Shown: one piece after another, positions 15,412 through 24,212 of the stretch | Layout of the letters: every line of letters begins with the position of its first letter | Position numbering within the stretch: the stretch's first letter is position 1 | Source: JAZKBN01 sp040388605 | GTDB lineage: Bacteria > Bacteroidota > Bacteroidia > Cytophagales > Flexibacteraceae | Direction: 5' to 3' | Assembly (NCBI GenBank): GCA_040388605.1 | Contig: JAZKBN010000041.1 | Coordinates: 1-64,000 of the forward strand | Length of the DNA stretch: 64,000 nt | The notes under the pieces: model-generated | Told to the model about the DNA's origin: nothing | The model's database searches: none | What the model saw: the letters and a program-made list of their open reading frames with translations, nothing else | Position numbers and translations under genes: made by a program

Positions 15412-15936
15412 ATGATATTTCTCCTGTTTTTATTTTTCATAGTTTTTCTCCCGTTTTTGTCGGCAATTAGCTGGTTTGTTTATAAACGAAAAGAGATTGA
15501 GCTGTTTTGGTACAGGCAAACCGGCAGGCAGCCCATATCTGAAACACGCAGGCGCAGGCAAGCCCGCATTCTTAAGATTCTTACATTCCCGGCATTGCTT
15601 GCAGCAGTTGCGGTACTCATATTGTCGTTTGCAGGTGCGGCGCTATATATTTGGGCTTACTACCCAAGTGATTCCTTTTCGGTATCGGCATGGAATGAAT
15701 ACCCGGATAAGCGATACCAATTAACCGAAGACTTAACAGAACATTACAAATTAATTGGCCTCAGCGAAGCCGAGGTAAGAGCCATGCTCGGTAAAGAAAC
15801 AGTAAACGGGGACGGAACATGGTTTTATGATATAGGCATGAAGCCCGGCTTAGACGCCGGGCCCTATGTATTGAAGCTGTACCTTAAAGAGGGCAAAGTG
15901 CGGCGTGCAGAGGAGCAAAACACTTCGAATTTTTAA
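15412..15936 (+). CDS. membrane protein with BamE-like C-terminal domain
   Basis: A 174-residue protein with two membrane segments (about residues 1-22 and 57-80) joined by a basic cytoplasmic loop (FWYRQTGRQPISETRRRRQA). The part outside the membrane reads YQLTEDLTEHYKLIGLSEAEVRAMLGK followed by TWFYDIGM and VLKLYLKEGKV; a short helix with GLSEAEVRAMLG and then strands is the BamE/SmpA fold. Many Bacteroidota carry strings of such proteins without known function. A damaged copy and a third relative follow directly. Confidence 0.6.
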   Translation: MIFLLFLFFIVFLPFLSAISWFVYKRKEIELFWYRQTGRQPISETRRRRQARILKILTFPALLAAVAVLILSFAGAALYIWAYYPSDSFSVSAWNEYPDKRYQLTEDLTEHYKLIGLSEAEVRAMLGKETVNGDGTWFYDIGMKPGLDAGPYVLKLYLKEGKVRRAEEQNTSNF

Positions 15937-15953
15937 TAAAACCACCTTTAATT

Positions 15954-16366
15954 ATGATCATGTTTGCCTTTTTAATTCTCGTGCCTTTTTCGGCAGTGGT
16001 TTGGTGGTTTATACTCAATTATGAAAGCGTTGAGCTGTTTTGGTACAGGCAAACCGGCAGGCAGCAAATAAGCGAAGAGCGCCGGAGAAGGCAAGCCCGC
16101 ATTTTAATGCTGCTTACACTACCCGCCTTGCTTATTATATTAGCTGTCCTGTTGATTTCGCTCGCACTTGTGGTAATATATATGGTTATCACAAATTGAT
16201 TTGACTCGGCAAGACTAAGCTGAGAGCCGTGCCGGGTAAAGGGTCTGTAAATACTGAATGTACATGGTATTATGATATAGGCATGAAGACAGGTACTGTC
16301 ATTGAGCCTTTTGTGCTGAAGCTGTACCTTCGCCACGGCAAAGTGCCAAAGAGGAAAATATTGTAG
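15954..16366 (+). pseudogene. decayed paralogue of the 15412-15936 membrane protein
   Basis: The intact part 15954-16199 gives the two membrane segments and the same loop (FWYRQTGRQ, then ERRRRQARIL) but stops after IYMVITN. Downstream, in another frame from about 16205 to 16366, the sequence still encodes the missing end: LRAVPGKGSVN, then TWYYDIGMKTG, VLKLYLRHGKV and a stop. Compared with the neighbour, about 30-40 residues between the second membrane segment and the BamE-like part are lost and the frame is shifted. It is therefore a pseudogene by deletion, unless the short 81-residue membrane product has a role of its own. Confidence 0.7.
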
Positions 16367-16389
16367 ATTTTGATTTAAAAACCACCATT

Positions 16390-16983
16390 ATGGAAATAGA
16401 ACCTGTTTATTACTACCTGTTGCCTGTCACGGTAGCCATAATTGCGTTCCTTTTTTTCAGAATGCAGATATATGATTTTTGGTTCAGCTCCCTTAAAACA
16501 AGCAGCATGAATGAGGGCAGCAGGCATATAACATCTGTCGTGTTTTCCACATTAACATTGCCTGTTATGTTGTTTTGCGTGGTTTCGGCTTTTTACAATA
16601 TAAGCTCAACCTTTTCCAATGTTACAGGCATGTTGCCGGATAAGAAATTTTCAGCAACGGAATGGCGCAGGAGGCCGAGACAGCGGTACGAGATTGCCCG
16701 CGATTTAGAGCACAGCGAGATACTGATAGGTAAAACCAGGTACCAGGCAGAAAAATTGCTGGGCAGGGGATACACTATGAAAAACCCCGAAATAGTTTTT
16801 TATAACACCGGTTTCGAGCGTAAACCGGGCATTTTTGATAAGCAGCCAAAGATGACACACTTTATTGTCAGGGTCGGCAACGATACCATTTACAGCGCTT
16901 ACTATTTCGGCGAAGGTGATATAAGCTTCGGAAATACCATGTTCGAACCGGCAGAGCCGGATTCAGCTTCGGAGCAGAATTAG
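16390..16983 (+). CDS. membrane protein with BamE-like domain, distant paralogue
   Basis: A 197-residue protein of the same design as the two upstream: a first membrane segment (YYLLPVTVAIIAFLFF), a loop with KTSSMNEGSRHITS, a second segment (TLTLPVMLFCVVSAFY), then FSATEWRRRPRQRYEIARDLEHSEILIGKTRYQAEKLLGRGY. The Trp-(x)n-RYE motif with LIGKT...LLG is the BamE-like core. The C-terminal part (HFIVRVGNDTIYSAYYFGEGD) is strand-rich. Sequence identity to the neighbours is low, so the family is diverging. Function unknown. Confidence 0.55.
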   Translation: MEIEPVYYYLLPVTVAIIAFLFFRMQIYDFWFSSLKTSSMNEGSRHITSVVFSTLTLPVMLFCVVSAFYNISSTFSNVTGMLPDKKFSATEWRRRPRQRYEIARDLEHSEILIGKTRYQAEKLLGRGYTMKNPEIVFYNTGFERKPGIFDKQPKMTHFIVRVGNDTIYSAYYFGEGDISFGNTMFEPAEPDSASEQN

Positions 16984-16995
16984 GGCTTTACATTG

Positions 16996-17003
16996 TACCT
17001 TTG
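16996..17003 (+). promoter_or_regulatory. TACCTTTG -7 box, 7 nt from the ATG
   Basis: An exact TAnnTTTG match ends 7 nt before the ATG at 17011. No TTG is found at the usual upstream distance, so the call is tentative; if real, the lipoprotein mRNA would be nearly leaderless. Confidence 0.35.
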
Positions 17004-17010
17004 TTGTTAC

Positions 17011-17538
17011 ATGCTGCCTATGCCCACCCTGCTACGATATTCTTTATTAACCATTATCGCCTGCTTATTCCTGGCCTGCTCTTCGGCCCCCAAAAAACCC
17101 GAAGGAAAATACTTTTACCCGCCTGAATTCTTTTCCGTATTCCAGGGCGAGCTGAATAAAAAGCCTACTGTAGGCTCTTTCAATGTAGGCTATAAAGATT
17201 ACAATTACCGCGAAGCTTACCCCTGGTGCCTGAAGCTGGCCTTTAAGCTCGACAAAAAAGGCCTTTTCCCGAACGATTTGCCCATGCAGCCTGAATCAGA
17301 TTCGGCGTATGCCTTGGAGAGCGAGTACCTGGTACGCATTCGCAGCCTTGGCCCTGCCCACTTCATAGGCCACCTCTTTAACGACGGCTATATAGATATT
17401 TACGTTTACCTTGAAAAGCCCGATGCCGTGCGCGCTTATTTGCAGGCCCGACAGAATTCCCATAATTCGCGCCGTGAATTTGAGTTTGAAATTGTGAATG
17501 ATCCTGAATGGAGCTCGGTGCGCAGGTTTTTGAAATAG
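17011..17538 (+). CDS. lipoprotein with DUF695-like domain
   Basis: A 175-residue protein; start taken at the ATG at 17011, though the ATG at 17020 (MPTLLRYSLLT) would serve equally. The signal peptide ends in LACSS, a lipobox. The mature part has YPWCLKLAFKLD and ESEYLVRIRSLGPAHFIGHLFNDGYIDIYVYLEKP followed by FEFEIVNDPEWSSVRRFL, which resembles the DUF695 family. The tail of the match (W near the end, DPEW) fits that family, whose function is unknown. It belongs to no clear operon: the next gene starts 103 bp later. Confidence 0.55.
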   Translation: MLPMPTLLRYSLLTIIACLFLACSSAPKKPEGKYFYPPEFFSVFQGELNKKPTVGSFNVGYKDYNYREAYPWCLKLAFKLDKKGLFPNDLPMQPESDSAYALESEYLVRIRSLGPAHFIGHLFNDGYIDIYVYLEKPDAVRAYLQARQNSHNSRREFEFEIVNDPEWSSVRRFLK

Positions 17539-17641
17539 GGTTGGGGGCAGCACATGGCGGTCCTGCATTTATGCCGTTCAGCGGCTTTTGCTTACCTTGC
17601 AGGTTCGGCGGGCTTATTTTCACAGATCGAAAAAATAACAG

Positions 17642-19168
17642 ATGAATAACACGGCTGCAATTGTGCAGAATAATACCGTACTTATTAAAACAGTAATTGG
17701 CCTTGCCATTCTTCTGGGTACAGTTGCCACATGGTATGCCAAAGTTCAGAATTTCGATCAAAAATATGATGATGCCTGGATTGGCTACCGCATAGCCAAA
17801 AATATAGCTGTAGGTAACGGGGCTGTATTCAATAAGGGCGAAAGGGTAAGGGCCAACACCTCATTACTGTACCCGGTACTAATAAGCCCGGCATTTTTTG
17901 CCGACGATGCAACAGCTGTCCACATTGTGGATTTGTTTGATGTGGCAACTTATATTATTTCAGTCATCATTTTTTCAGCATTGCTTGCCGGCCTGATTAA
18001 AAACCACCTCAACCTTGAGCATTGGGCCGTTTTCCCGGTCATTTTCCTGTTTACTACATCGTTGCAGGTTGTTGTTCTGGGCATGGAAACCCAATTGTAT
18101 ATTATTTACATTACCTTAACCTTATACCTGTATTCTGTAAAAAGGCAGTACTTTGCTGCATTTATAATAAGTTGCCTCGGCATTTACATTCGCCCCGATG
18201 CAGTTTTGCTAACAGCTGTAATTTTTGTTTACTGCATATTTGTGAACAGGCAAAGCCTTGTTAAATACCTGCTGAGCGGCGGAGCCATTGCCATGGTTTA
18301 TTTTTTAATAAGCTATATGTATTACGGCGAGCTTATACCCCATACCGCAGCCGTTAAAGACCTGCTGTTCCCCGATAAGCTAAAATACCTGCCGGGCCTC
18401 TTGTACGGATTATTCTATCCGCATAACCTGACAACATTTTACTCGGTATTTTTTATATTCGGCTTTATAGTTTTTGCCCGTCGGCCCGACCCCTTCTTTA
18501 TTTGGGGCATACTGTACTTCCTGTTCTTTACCTTTAAAGCCACCTGGTTTGTAGGTTTTGGCTGGTACAGGGTTCCGTTCGGTTATTTTGTAAACGCACT
18601 GGAAGCAGCCGGTATAGCCTGGGTCTTCCTGCTAGTAAAAAACAGGCTGCTGAAAACATCTGGCCCGCTTATTCATACGGCATTCAGCAGTGGTGCAGTA
18701 ATATTGCTTTGCCTTTATTCCTATAAAATCTACGATTTCAACTTTATAATGGCTAAGGATTATAACCCGCGCTATAAATCTACCCTGCGGGTAACCAAAC
18801 AGGTAGCCAATACCTTAATTGCCCTTAATAACAACCAGTATGTACTTATTGAGCCTTTAGGCTTTGTGGGCTTCTTTGCGTTCAACCAACGCTTTAAAGA
18901 CTTTCCCGGTCTTGCCAGCAAAGAGGTTTTCGAGGTGGTGAAAAGCTATGAGGGCAAAGGGCACTTTTTTGTATACGGTAAAAACGTAAATGAGTTCAGC
19001 GATATAGTAGCCCGGGTACCCGGTATTAACTACGCCGTGCTTCGTGAAAACGAAGCTAAACAACTCTTAAAAGGCAAGGTAATTACCCGCGATCAAATTG
19101 TGCTGGACTGCCACGAAGACACAACCAATAAAGCAACTGAAAGGCTTATTATTGTAAAAACGCACTGA
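17642..19168 (+). CDS. GT-C fold membrane glycosyltransferase
   Basis: A 508-residue integral membrane protein with about ten hydrophobic segments. Right after the first segment comes YDDAWIGYRIAKNIAVGNG...FNKGERVRANTSLLYPVLI, the signature loop of GT-C enzymes of the AftB/ArnT-like type, in which the DD pair in the first extracytoplasmic loop binds the metal/lipid-phosphate sugar donor. Its products and acceptors cannot be predicted. The last 130 residues form a soluble domain outside the membrane (VLIEPLGFVGFFAFNQRF...). A second enzyme with the same signature is encoded at 25731-27806. The gene ends in a convergent position with the membrane protein at 19217; a shared terminator lies between. 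Confidence 0.75.
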   Translation: MNNTAAIVQNNTVLIKTVIGLAILLGTVATWYAKVQNFDQKYDDAWIGYRIAKNIAVGNGAVFNKGERVRANTSLLYPVLISPAFFADDATAVHIVDLFDVATYIISVIIFSALLAGLIKNHLNLEHWAVFPVIFLFTTSLQVVVLGMETQLYIIYITLTLYLYSVKRQYFAAFIISCLGIYIRPDAVLLTAVIFVYCIFVNRQSLVKYLLSGGAIAMVYFLISYMYYGELIPHTAAVKDLLFPDKLKYLPGLLYGLFYPHNLTTFYSVFFIFGFIVFARRPDPFFIWGILYFLFFTFKATWFVGFGWYRVPFGYFVNALEAAGIAWVFLLVKNRLLKTSGPLIHTAFSSGAVILLCLYSYKIYDFNFIMAKDYNPRYKSTLRVTKQVANTLIALNNNQYVLIEPLGFVGFFAFNQRFKDFPGLASKEVFEVVKSYEGKGHFFVYGKNVNEFSDIVARVPGINYAVLRENEAKQLLKGKVITRDQIVLDCHEDTTNKATERLIIVKTH

Positions 19169-19199
19169 GCCGCAATTATAAGAAAGCACAAAAATTAAA

Positions 19200-19218
19200 A
19201 AGCCCCGAACAGGGGCTT
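19200..19218. terminator. bidirectional terminator between convergent genes
   Basis: AAGCCCC (19200-19206) pairs with GGGGCTT (19212-19218) over a 5-nt loop; its right arm overlaps the stop codon of the minus-strand gene at 19217. Confidence 0.5.
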
Positions 19219-19888
19219 AGCGTGTCGGTTGGAAAGAAACCCACCAGGTATCGAGAAAACCATGGCGGATGTAAGCAGATACAGTATCGCCTTGTTTGTA
19301 GGCATTATAGGTGTCATTGTCAACAATATAGCTCATATTGGTTTTACTGTCGGCAAAGGGGCTTAATTCAATGCGGTTGGCTGTTGTGTTTATAAACAGC
19401 AGCTTATCAGGAACTTCTGATTTTTTGACAAGCACAGGCTTGTAAATATATTCCGGCGCACTGTGTAATATCTCGTTCAGGTTATTGAATACAGATTGGG
19501 AAAATCCATAGCAGCCAATAATTACGAGCAATGTACCCCATTTCATATTTTTAGCAAGCTGCGAGCGGGGTACAAAAAACAGGAAAACGGCAAAAGTAAA
19601 TACCGGCAAAATATACAGGTAATTTGAAACCGATGCACCGAAATAAAACATCTGGTTACTGAGAGGCAAATTTGTAAGAAGCAGGCCTGAAATAAAGCCG
19701 GCGTACACCATATTCCTCGCATCGGGGCTGAGAATAAAAGGGTGTCTTGCCTTTACATCCTTATCTGTTGCATTATAGAACAGGTACAGGTTATACACAT
19801 ATACCACAAGCACAGCTATTGGTATTAACGAAAGTAAAAACCTGACTGTGTAGAGGAATGCGCCTGCAAGTATGAGGTTAAACGGCAT
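19217..19888 (-). CDS. four-span membrane protein of unknown function, paralogue of 19933-20631
   Basis: A 223-residue protein with membrane segments at about residues 9-35, 58-75, 85-105 and 113-130, and a C-terminal extracytoplasmic part. The blocks FFVPRSQLAKNMKWGTLLVIIGCYGFSQSVFNNLNEIL and GDTVSAYIRHGFLDTWWVSF are repeated in the neighbour at 19933. No enzymatic motif. The two genes are 44 bp apart on the same strand and probably co-transcribed from the right with the short gene at 20712. Function unknown. Confidence 0.6.
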   Translation of the reverse strand: MPFNLILAGAFLYTVRFLLSLIPIAVLVVYVYNLYLFYNATDKDVKARHPFILSPDARNMVYAGFISGLLLTNLPLSNQMFYFGASVSNYLYILPVFTFAVFLFFVPRSQLAKNMKWGTLLVIIGCYGFSQSVFNNLNEILHSAPEYIYKPVLVKKSEVPDKLLFINTTANRIELSPFADSKTNMSYIVDNDTYNAYKQGDTVSAYIRHGFLDTWWVSFQPTR

Positions 19889-19932
19889 GGTTATTTTACT
19901 GAATTAATTAACAATATCTTGAAGGCGTGGCA

Positions 19933-20631
19933 TTATTCTTTATACATAACAGAAATCCATTTTGTACCTAAATACCCTTGGTGATACGCTGTTTTTATTG
20001 AATCTCCCGGGGCATAAAGCGCATATACCTTCTTATCTGTTTTACAAATAACGCTTTTGCTTAAATCAAACCAATATGGGGTAAGCACAAGGTAATAATG
20101 CTTAAGACCCAAGAGGGGTATGCCGGCGTCTGCTTTTTCTTTAGATAACAGGGTATGCTTTTGTATTTCAAATTTATCCTGGTTCAGGAGATCATTCAGG
20201 TTGTCAAATACAACCGGGGTAAAGCCGAAGGAGATTGCTCCGGTTGTTAAAAGCAAAGAAATTTTCTGCCTCTTAGCGTAACCTGATTTCGGGACAAAGA
20301 ACAATAAACCGCTGACCAGGATGGCAGGTACAAGGTATATGTAATATCGGTTTGCCTGCTCAACGTAATCCATATTATAGTCCCAGGGATTATAAAACAG
20401 AATTGCACCTAAAATAACAGCTGCCCATACGCTCCGTTTATAGCTCCTGATTTCAAAGTTGGCTTCGCCGGCATTAATTTCCTTATCGGTTAATTTAAAA
20501 ACTTCATAAATGGCAAGCAGCGACAATAAAACGGCTAATACCAAGCCCGCAATACATAGTACACGCGTAAGCCTGTGGGTAAAGCTGTACAGTAAAATGT
20601 CGAAAATGAATGGTTTAATGAGTAATGTCAT
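19933..20631 (-). CDS. four-span membrane protein of unknown function, paralogue of 19217-19888
   Basis: A 232-residue protein with the same layout as its downstream neighbour: four membrane segments, FFVPKSGYAKRQKISLLLTTGAISFGFTPVVFDNLNDLL and a C-terminal GDSIKTAYHQGYLGTKWISV. Low but clear identity shows an old tandem duplication. I recognise no named family. Start taken at MTLLIKPFIFD. Confidence 0.6.
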   Translation of the reverse strand: MTLLIKPFIFDILLYSFTHRLTRVLCIAGLVLAVLLSLLAIYEVFKLTDKEINAGEANFEIRSYKRSVWAAVILGAILFYNPWDYNMDYVEQANRYYIYLVPAILVSGLLFFVPKSGYAKRQKISLLLTTGAISFGFTPVVFDNLNDLLNQDKFEIQKHTLLSKEKADAGIPLLGLKHYYLVLTPYWFDLSKSVICKTDKKVYALYAPGDSIKTAYHQGYLGTKWISVMYKE

Positions 20632-20711
20632 GGTTATGTAAGTTGCAAGGGTGTAAATCCGGGGTAGCTTTTCAGTAATCGTGCTTGCTTAGCGGGTTTG
20701 CTGAGGGTCAG

Positions 20712-20978
20712 TTACAATGCATAGGTTTGCTTTACGAATTGTGCTGTAAGTATCTTACTGTCTTCATAAATATATGCACCTGACCTGAACCTGGTAAACA
20801 TTGCAAAAAAGCCCGCAATGCCCATTACAAACGGAAATAACAGGTAAAACCAATCTGCATCAGGGGTAAGCTCAGTACTTGTAATAAATGAATAAAAGGA
20901 AATTAGGAAAACAAACCACAGCCAGGCTCCAATAAAACCTAAGCGCTCCTGTGTCCTGAATATTTTCTGCGCTTTCAT
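20712..20978 (-). CDS. small two-span membrane protein
   Basis: An 88-residue protein from the ATG at 20978 (MKAQKIFRTQERLG); a TTG three codons upstream is also possible. Two membrane segments (GAWLWFVFLISFYSF and FYLLFPFVMGIAGFFAMF) and a short C-terminal tail. No family recognised. It lies upstream of the two paralogous membrane proteins on the same strand and may share their transcript. Confidence 0.45.
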   Translation of the reverse strand: MKAQKIFRTQERLGFIGAWLWFVFLISFYSFITSTELTPDADWFYLLFPFVMGIAGFFAMFTRFRSGAYIYEDSKILTAQFVKQTYAL

Positions 20979-21030
20979 ACCAAACAACCTGAATATTTAT
21001 AAAACCGCCCGCAATATAATAAAAACAGCA

Positions 21031-21055
21031 GAGCCCCGACACAATGCCGGGGCTC
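21031..21055 (-). terminator. terminator of the groES-groEL operon
   Basis: GAGCCCCG (21031-21038) pairs with CGGGGCTC (21048-21055); on the minus strand a T-rich stretch follows. It lies 38 bp beyond the groEL stop. Confidence 0.7.
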
Positions 21056-21092
21056 CGCAAATTAATCCTGTAAGAAGCACAGGGGGCAAATA

Positions 21093-22724
21093 TTACATCA
21101 TGCCGCCCATTCCGCCGCCGCCCATGCCGGGCATAGATGGTTCTTTATCTTCCGGGTCGTCGGCAATTACGCATTCGGTGGTGAGCAACAGGCCGGCAAT
21201 GCTGGCTGCGTTCTCAAGCGCGAGGCGTGTTACCTTGGTAGGGTCAATAATACCGGCTGCGAAGAAGTTTTCGTAAGTTCCGGTGCGGGCGTTAAAGCCG
21301 TAATCGCCGGTTCCTTCTTTTACCTTGTTCACAACCACGCTGCCTTCGCCGCCTGCGTTAGCCACAATGGCGCGCAAGGGAGATTCAATGGCAACACGTA
21401 TGATGTTGATACCTATAGTTTCGTCTTCGTTATCGCCTTTAAGGTCTTTCAGCGAAGCTGAAGCACGAATAAGGGCAACACCGCCGCCGGGAACAATACC
21501 TTCTTCAACGGCAGCACGGGTAGCGTGCAGGGCATCGTCAACGCGGTCTTTCTTCTCTTTCATCTCAACCTCGGTAACTGCACCGATGTAAAGAATAGCA
21601 ACACCGCCGCTCAGCTTGGCAAGGCGTTCCTGCAGCTTCTCGCGATCGTAATCGCTGGTGGTGTTTTCAATCTGGGCTTTTATTTGGTTAATACGTCCGG
21701 TGATAGACTCTTTTGTACCTGAGCCGTTCACAATTGTAGTATTGTCTTTGTCTATAAGTATGCGCTCGGCAGTACCTAAAGATTGCAGGGTAACGTTTTC
21801 AAGCTTGTAGCCTTGGTCTTCGCTGATAACAGTACCGCCTGTAAGGGCAGCAATATCTTCAAGCATTGCCTTACGACGGTCGCCAAAGCCGGGGGCTTTA
21901 ACGGCAGCCACTTTAAGGGCGCCACGAATTTTGTTTACAACAAGTGTTGCAAGGGCTTCGCCGTCAACATCTTCGGCAACAATAAGCAATGGGCGGCCGG
22001 TTTGGGCAACTGCCTCAAGCACGGGGAGAAGCTCCTTCATGCTGCTTACTTTTTTGTCGTAGATAAGAATGTAAGGGCGGTCAAGCTCCACTTCCATTTT
22101 CTCGGTGTTGGTTACAAAGTAAGCGCTCAGGTAACCGCGGTCGAACTGCATACCTTCTACGGTCTTCACTTCGGTTTCGGTGCCTTTGGCTTCTTCAACG
22201 GTTATAACGCCGTCTTTACCAACTTTGTCCATTGCTTTGGCAATCATTTTGCCTATTTCGAAATCGTTGTTGGCGCTTATGGTTGCAACCTGCTCAATTT
22301 CGTTGTTGTTGCTTATTGGCCTGCTTTGTTCTTTCAGGTTGGCAACTACGGCTGCAACGGCTTTCTCTATACCGCGTTTCAGGTCCATTGGGTTGGCACC
22401 TGCGGTTACAGATTTAATGCCTGTGCCGAAGATGGCCTGGGTAAGCACGGTTGCGGTAGTGGTACCGTCGCCTGCCGAATCGGCAGTTTTAGAGGCCACT
22501 TCTTTTACCAGCTGGGCGCCCATGTTTTCTATGGGATCTTTCAGCTCAATATCTTTAGCTACGGTAACGCCGTCTTTGGTTACAGATGGGGCACCGAATT
22601 TTTTGTCGAGAATAACATTACGTCCGCGCGGACCAAGTGTTACCTTCACCGCATCGGCGAGGGTATCTACACCCTTTTTCAGTTTCTCGCGGGCAGTTAC
22701 GTCAAAATGAATTTTCTTAGACAT
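21093..22724 (-). CDS. groL: chaperonin GroEL (Hsp60)
   Basis: A 543-residue chaperonin subunit of the cytoplasmic 14-mer that folds proteins with ATP and GroES. Diagnostic stretches in order: LGPRGRNVILDKKFGAPSVTKDGVTVAK, the nucleotide-binding GDGTTTATVLTQAI, the apical-domain region with ELLPVLEAVAQTGRPLLIVAEDV, AALTGGTVISED, VPGGGVALIRA, and the Gly-Met-rich tail GGGGMGGMM. Length is normal for a single-copy housekeeping GroEL. It follows groES after 129 bp in one operon; the promoter lies upstream of groES. Large open frames on the opposite strand are codon-bias shadows. Confidence 0.98.
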   Translation of the reverse strand: MSKKIHFDVTAREKLKKGVDTLADAVKVTLGPRGRNVILDKKFGAPSVTKDGVTVAKDIELKDPIENMGAQLVKEVASKTADSAGDGTTTATVLTQAIFGTGIKSVTAGANPMDLKRGIEKAVAAVVANLKEQSRPISNNNEIEQVATISANNDFEIGKMIAKAMDKVGKDGVITVEEAKGTETEVKTVEGMQFDRGYLSAYFVTNTEKMEVELDRPYILIYDKKVSSMKELLPVLEAVAQTGRPLLIVAEDVDGEALATLVVNKIRGALKVAAVKAPGFGDRRKAMLEDIAALTGGTVISEDQGYKLENVTLQSLGTAERILIDKDNTTIVNGSGTKESITGRINQIKAQIENTTSDYDREKLQERLAKLSGGVAILYIGAVTEVEMKEKKDRVDDALHATRAAVEEGIVPGGGVALIRASASLKDLKGDNEDETIGINIIRVAIESPLRAIVANAGGEGSVVVNKVKEGTGDYGFNARTGTYENFFAAGIIDPTKVTRLALENAASIAGLLLTTECVIADDPEDKEPSMPGMGGGGMGGMM

Positions 22725-22853
22725 GGCAGTCTTTTATTTTTGTAAGCTTTATTGTTGTTGTTGTATTGATTTGCGCTTAAGGGCCGCCGCCCGGCATAAG
22801 CCAATACCCGGCTGTACTGCATAATCTTGTATGCAGCAGCAAGGGCTTAACAA

Positions 22854-23129
22854 TTAAAGCGTTCCGAAGATTTCGCTTTCTTTCATCATCAGGTATTCAA
22901 CGCCGTCGATGGTTAATTCAGTACCGGAGTATTTTCCGTAAAGTACCTGGTCGCCCACTTTAACGGTAATAGGCTCGTCTTTTTTACCGCCGCCTACGGC
23001 TACAATTTCGCCGCGTTGGGGTTTTTCTTTAGCGGTATCAGGAATGTAGAGGCCTGATGCTGTTTTTTCTTCTGCAGGAGCAGGCTTTACCAGCACGCGG
23101 TCGGCAAGGGGTTTGAATGATAATGCCAT
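22854..23129 (-). CDS. groS: co-chaperonin GroES (Hsp10)
   Basis: A 91-residue subunit of the heptameric lid of GroEL. It begins MALSFKPLADRVLVKPAPAE, contains the mobile-loop region (EEKTASGLYIPDTAKEKPQRGEIVAVG) and ends with the strand TIDGVEYLMMKESEIFGTL. Gene order groES-groEL is as usual. The spacer to groEL (22725-22853) has no gene. Confidence 0.97.
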   Translation of the reverse strand: MALSFKPLADRVLVKPAPAEEKTASGLYIPDTAKEKPQRGEIVAVGGGKKDEPITVKVGDQVLYGKYSGTELTIDGVEYLMMKESEIFGTL

Positions 23130-23275
23130 TGTTATGGTTTATGGTTTTTATTTAAGAGGAATTGTATTGTTGCCGCTCAGCTTAAACCGGAATGCATGTT
23201 TAAGCATTTATTAACGACTAAAAGTTTTGCTCAGCAGGTATTTAACACAATACATGCCGGCCCGTTCTTCGCCTG

Positions 23276-23307
23276 CAAATATAAGTACTCGCCAAGGCAT
23301 GTAACAA
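23276..23307 (-). promoter_or_regulatory. groES-groEL promoter
   Basis: On the minus strand TTG (23305-23307), a 21-nt spacer, then TATATTTG (23276-23283) match the Bacteroidota consensus. The leader to groES would be about 140 nt. I see no CIRCE inverted repeat (TTAGCACTC-N9-GAGTGCTAA). The rest of the 430-bp gap 23130-23559 holds no gene that I recognise. Confidence 0.6.
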
Positions 23308-23559
23308 GTCAAAACACCGATTTTTAAATACTGATAATCAGTGCTTTAATCAATTAAATTCGCAGTATTAACCCTGCGGCCGGCTATTCCCGGCCGGCAG
23401 TATAGCTTTAAGTATGGCTTAAAGATTGGCAGAAAACTGCCAAAGAGTCAGTTAAAATTAGTGACGATCAAATCTTGTTCCTGAAATAATGCAATTACCC
23501 CGGAATGGTTCAAAAGAAATTTGCAAAGCTGCTTTTTTGTAAAGCGCGTTCGGGCTAAA

Positions 23560-24180
23560 TCAGCAGTTTGTGCGGTTGCGTGCTACTGCCAACACGGCAT
23601 TCATATAGGTATCAGTAAAAATATCCCAGCTGCCGGTTTCAGCAAACCTGCGCCTGATGCCCATGCTTTCACCGGGAAGCATGCCGGCGTTGCCCGGGGC
23701 CAGTGCTTTATAAAGGGCCTCTTTTCCGCACCAGAACTTGGCCGTGGTTTCCATATTACCGGCAGCCTGCTCTATCTCGGTATGGTTCAGGAAACGTGGT
23801 GCAAGACTTAGCATTTTTATTGAAGGTATTTCTATATCGGTTCCGGTGGTAATGGCGGGATTCATAGCAATGGCACAGGTGGCAAAACCTTCGCAATGTG
23901 ATATAGATACATTGCCCCCATGCCCGGCAAGCCCCGGCAAGCCGGTTTCGAAAATTATAATGGGGTGCGGGTTACTGCCATATATATAGCTGCTTACCGA
24001 TGCCAGCAATGCCCTGCCTGCAATATGCCTGAGCCTTTGCCCGGCATGCGCAACAGGCCTTATTGTTCCTTCATTGCCTGATTCGGAAAGCAAATGAATC
24101 AGCTTTTCTTCATTCTCGGTAATATGCCAGATACCAAGTATGATTTCAGAAAAAGGCCGGAAAAATTTGACTGCAGGCAT
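23560..24180 (-). CDS. 4'-phosphopantetheinyl transferase superfamily protein
   Basis: A 206-residue Sfp-type transferase that would attach phosphopantetheine from CoA to carrier proteins. Start taken at the ATG at 24180 (MPAVKFFRPFSEI). The catalytic motifs are present: GNVSISHCEGFATCAIA, TGTDIEIPS with the magnesium-binding Asp and Glu, and FWCGKEALYKAL (W-x-x-KEA). The family fold lies in residues 55-206. The outer-membrane barrel gene lies 33 bp upstream, so the two may be co-transcribed, though they are not known to be linked in function. Carrier protein targets are not in this window. Confidence 0.85.
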   Translation of the reverse strand: MPAVKFFRPFSEIILGIWHITENEEKLIHLLSESGNEGTIRPVAHAGQRLRHIAGRALLASVSSYIYGSNPHPIIIFETGLPGLAGHGGNVSISHCEGFATCAIAMNPAITTGTDIEIPSIKMLSLAPRFLNHTEIEQAAGNMETTAKFWCGKEALYKALAPGNAGMLPGESMGIRRRFAETGSWDIFTDTYMNAVLAVARNRTNC

Positions 24181-24212
24181 GGCGTTTACTAATGAAGGTT
24201 CAGTATGTGCTA

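Noticed and set aside
21783..22745. 320-residue ORF antisense to groEL
   Set aside because: It lies entirely opposite groEL, has no family features and arises from the codon bias of groEL.
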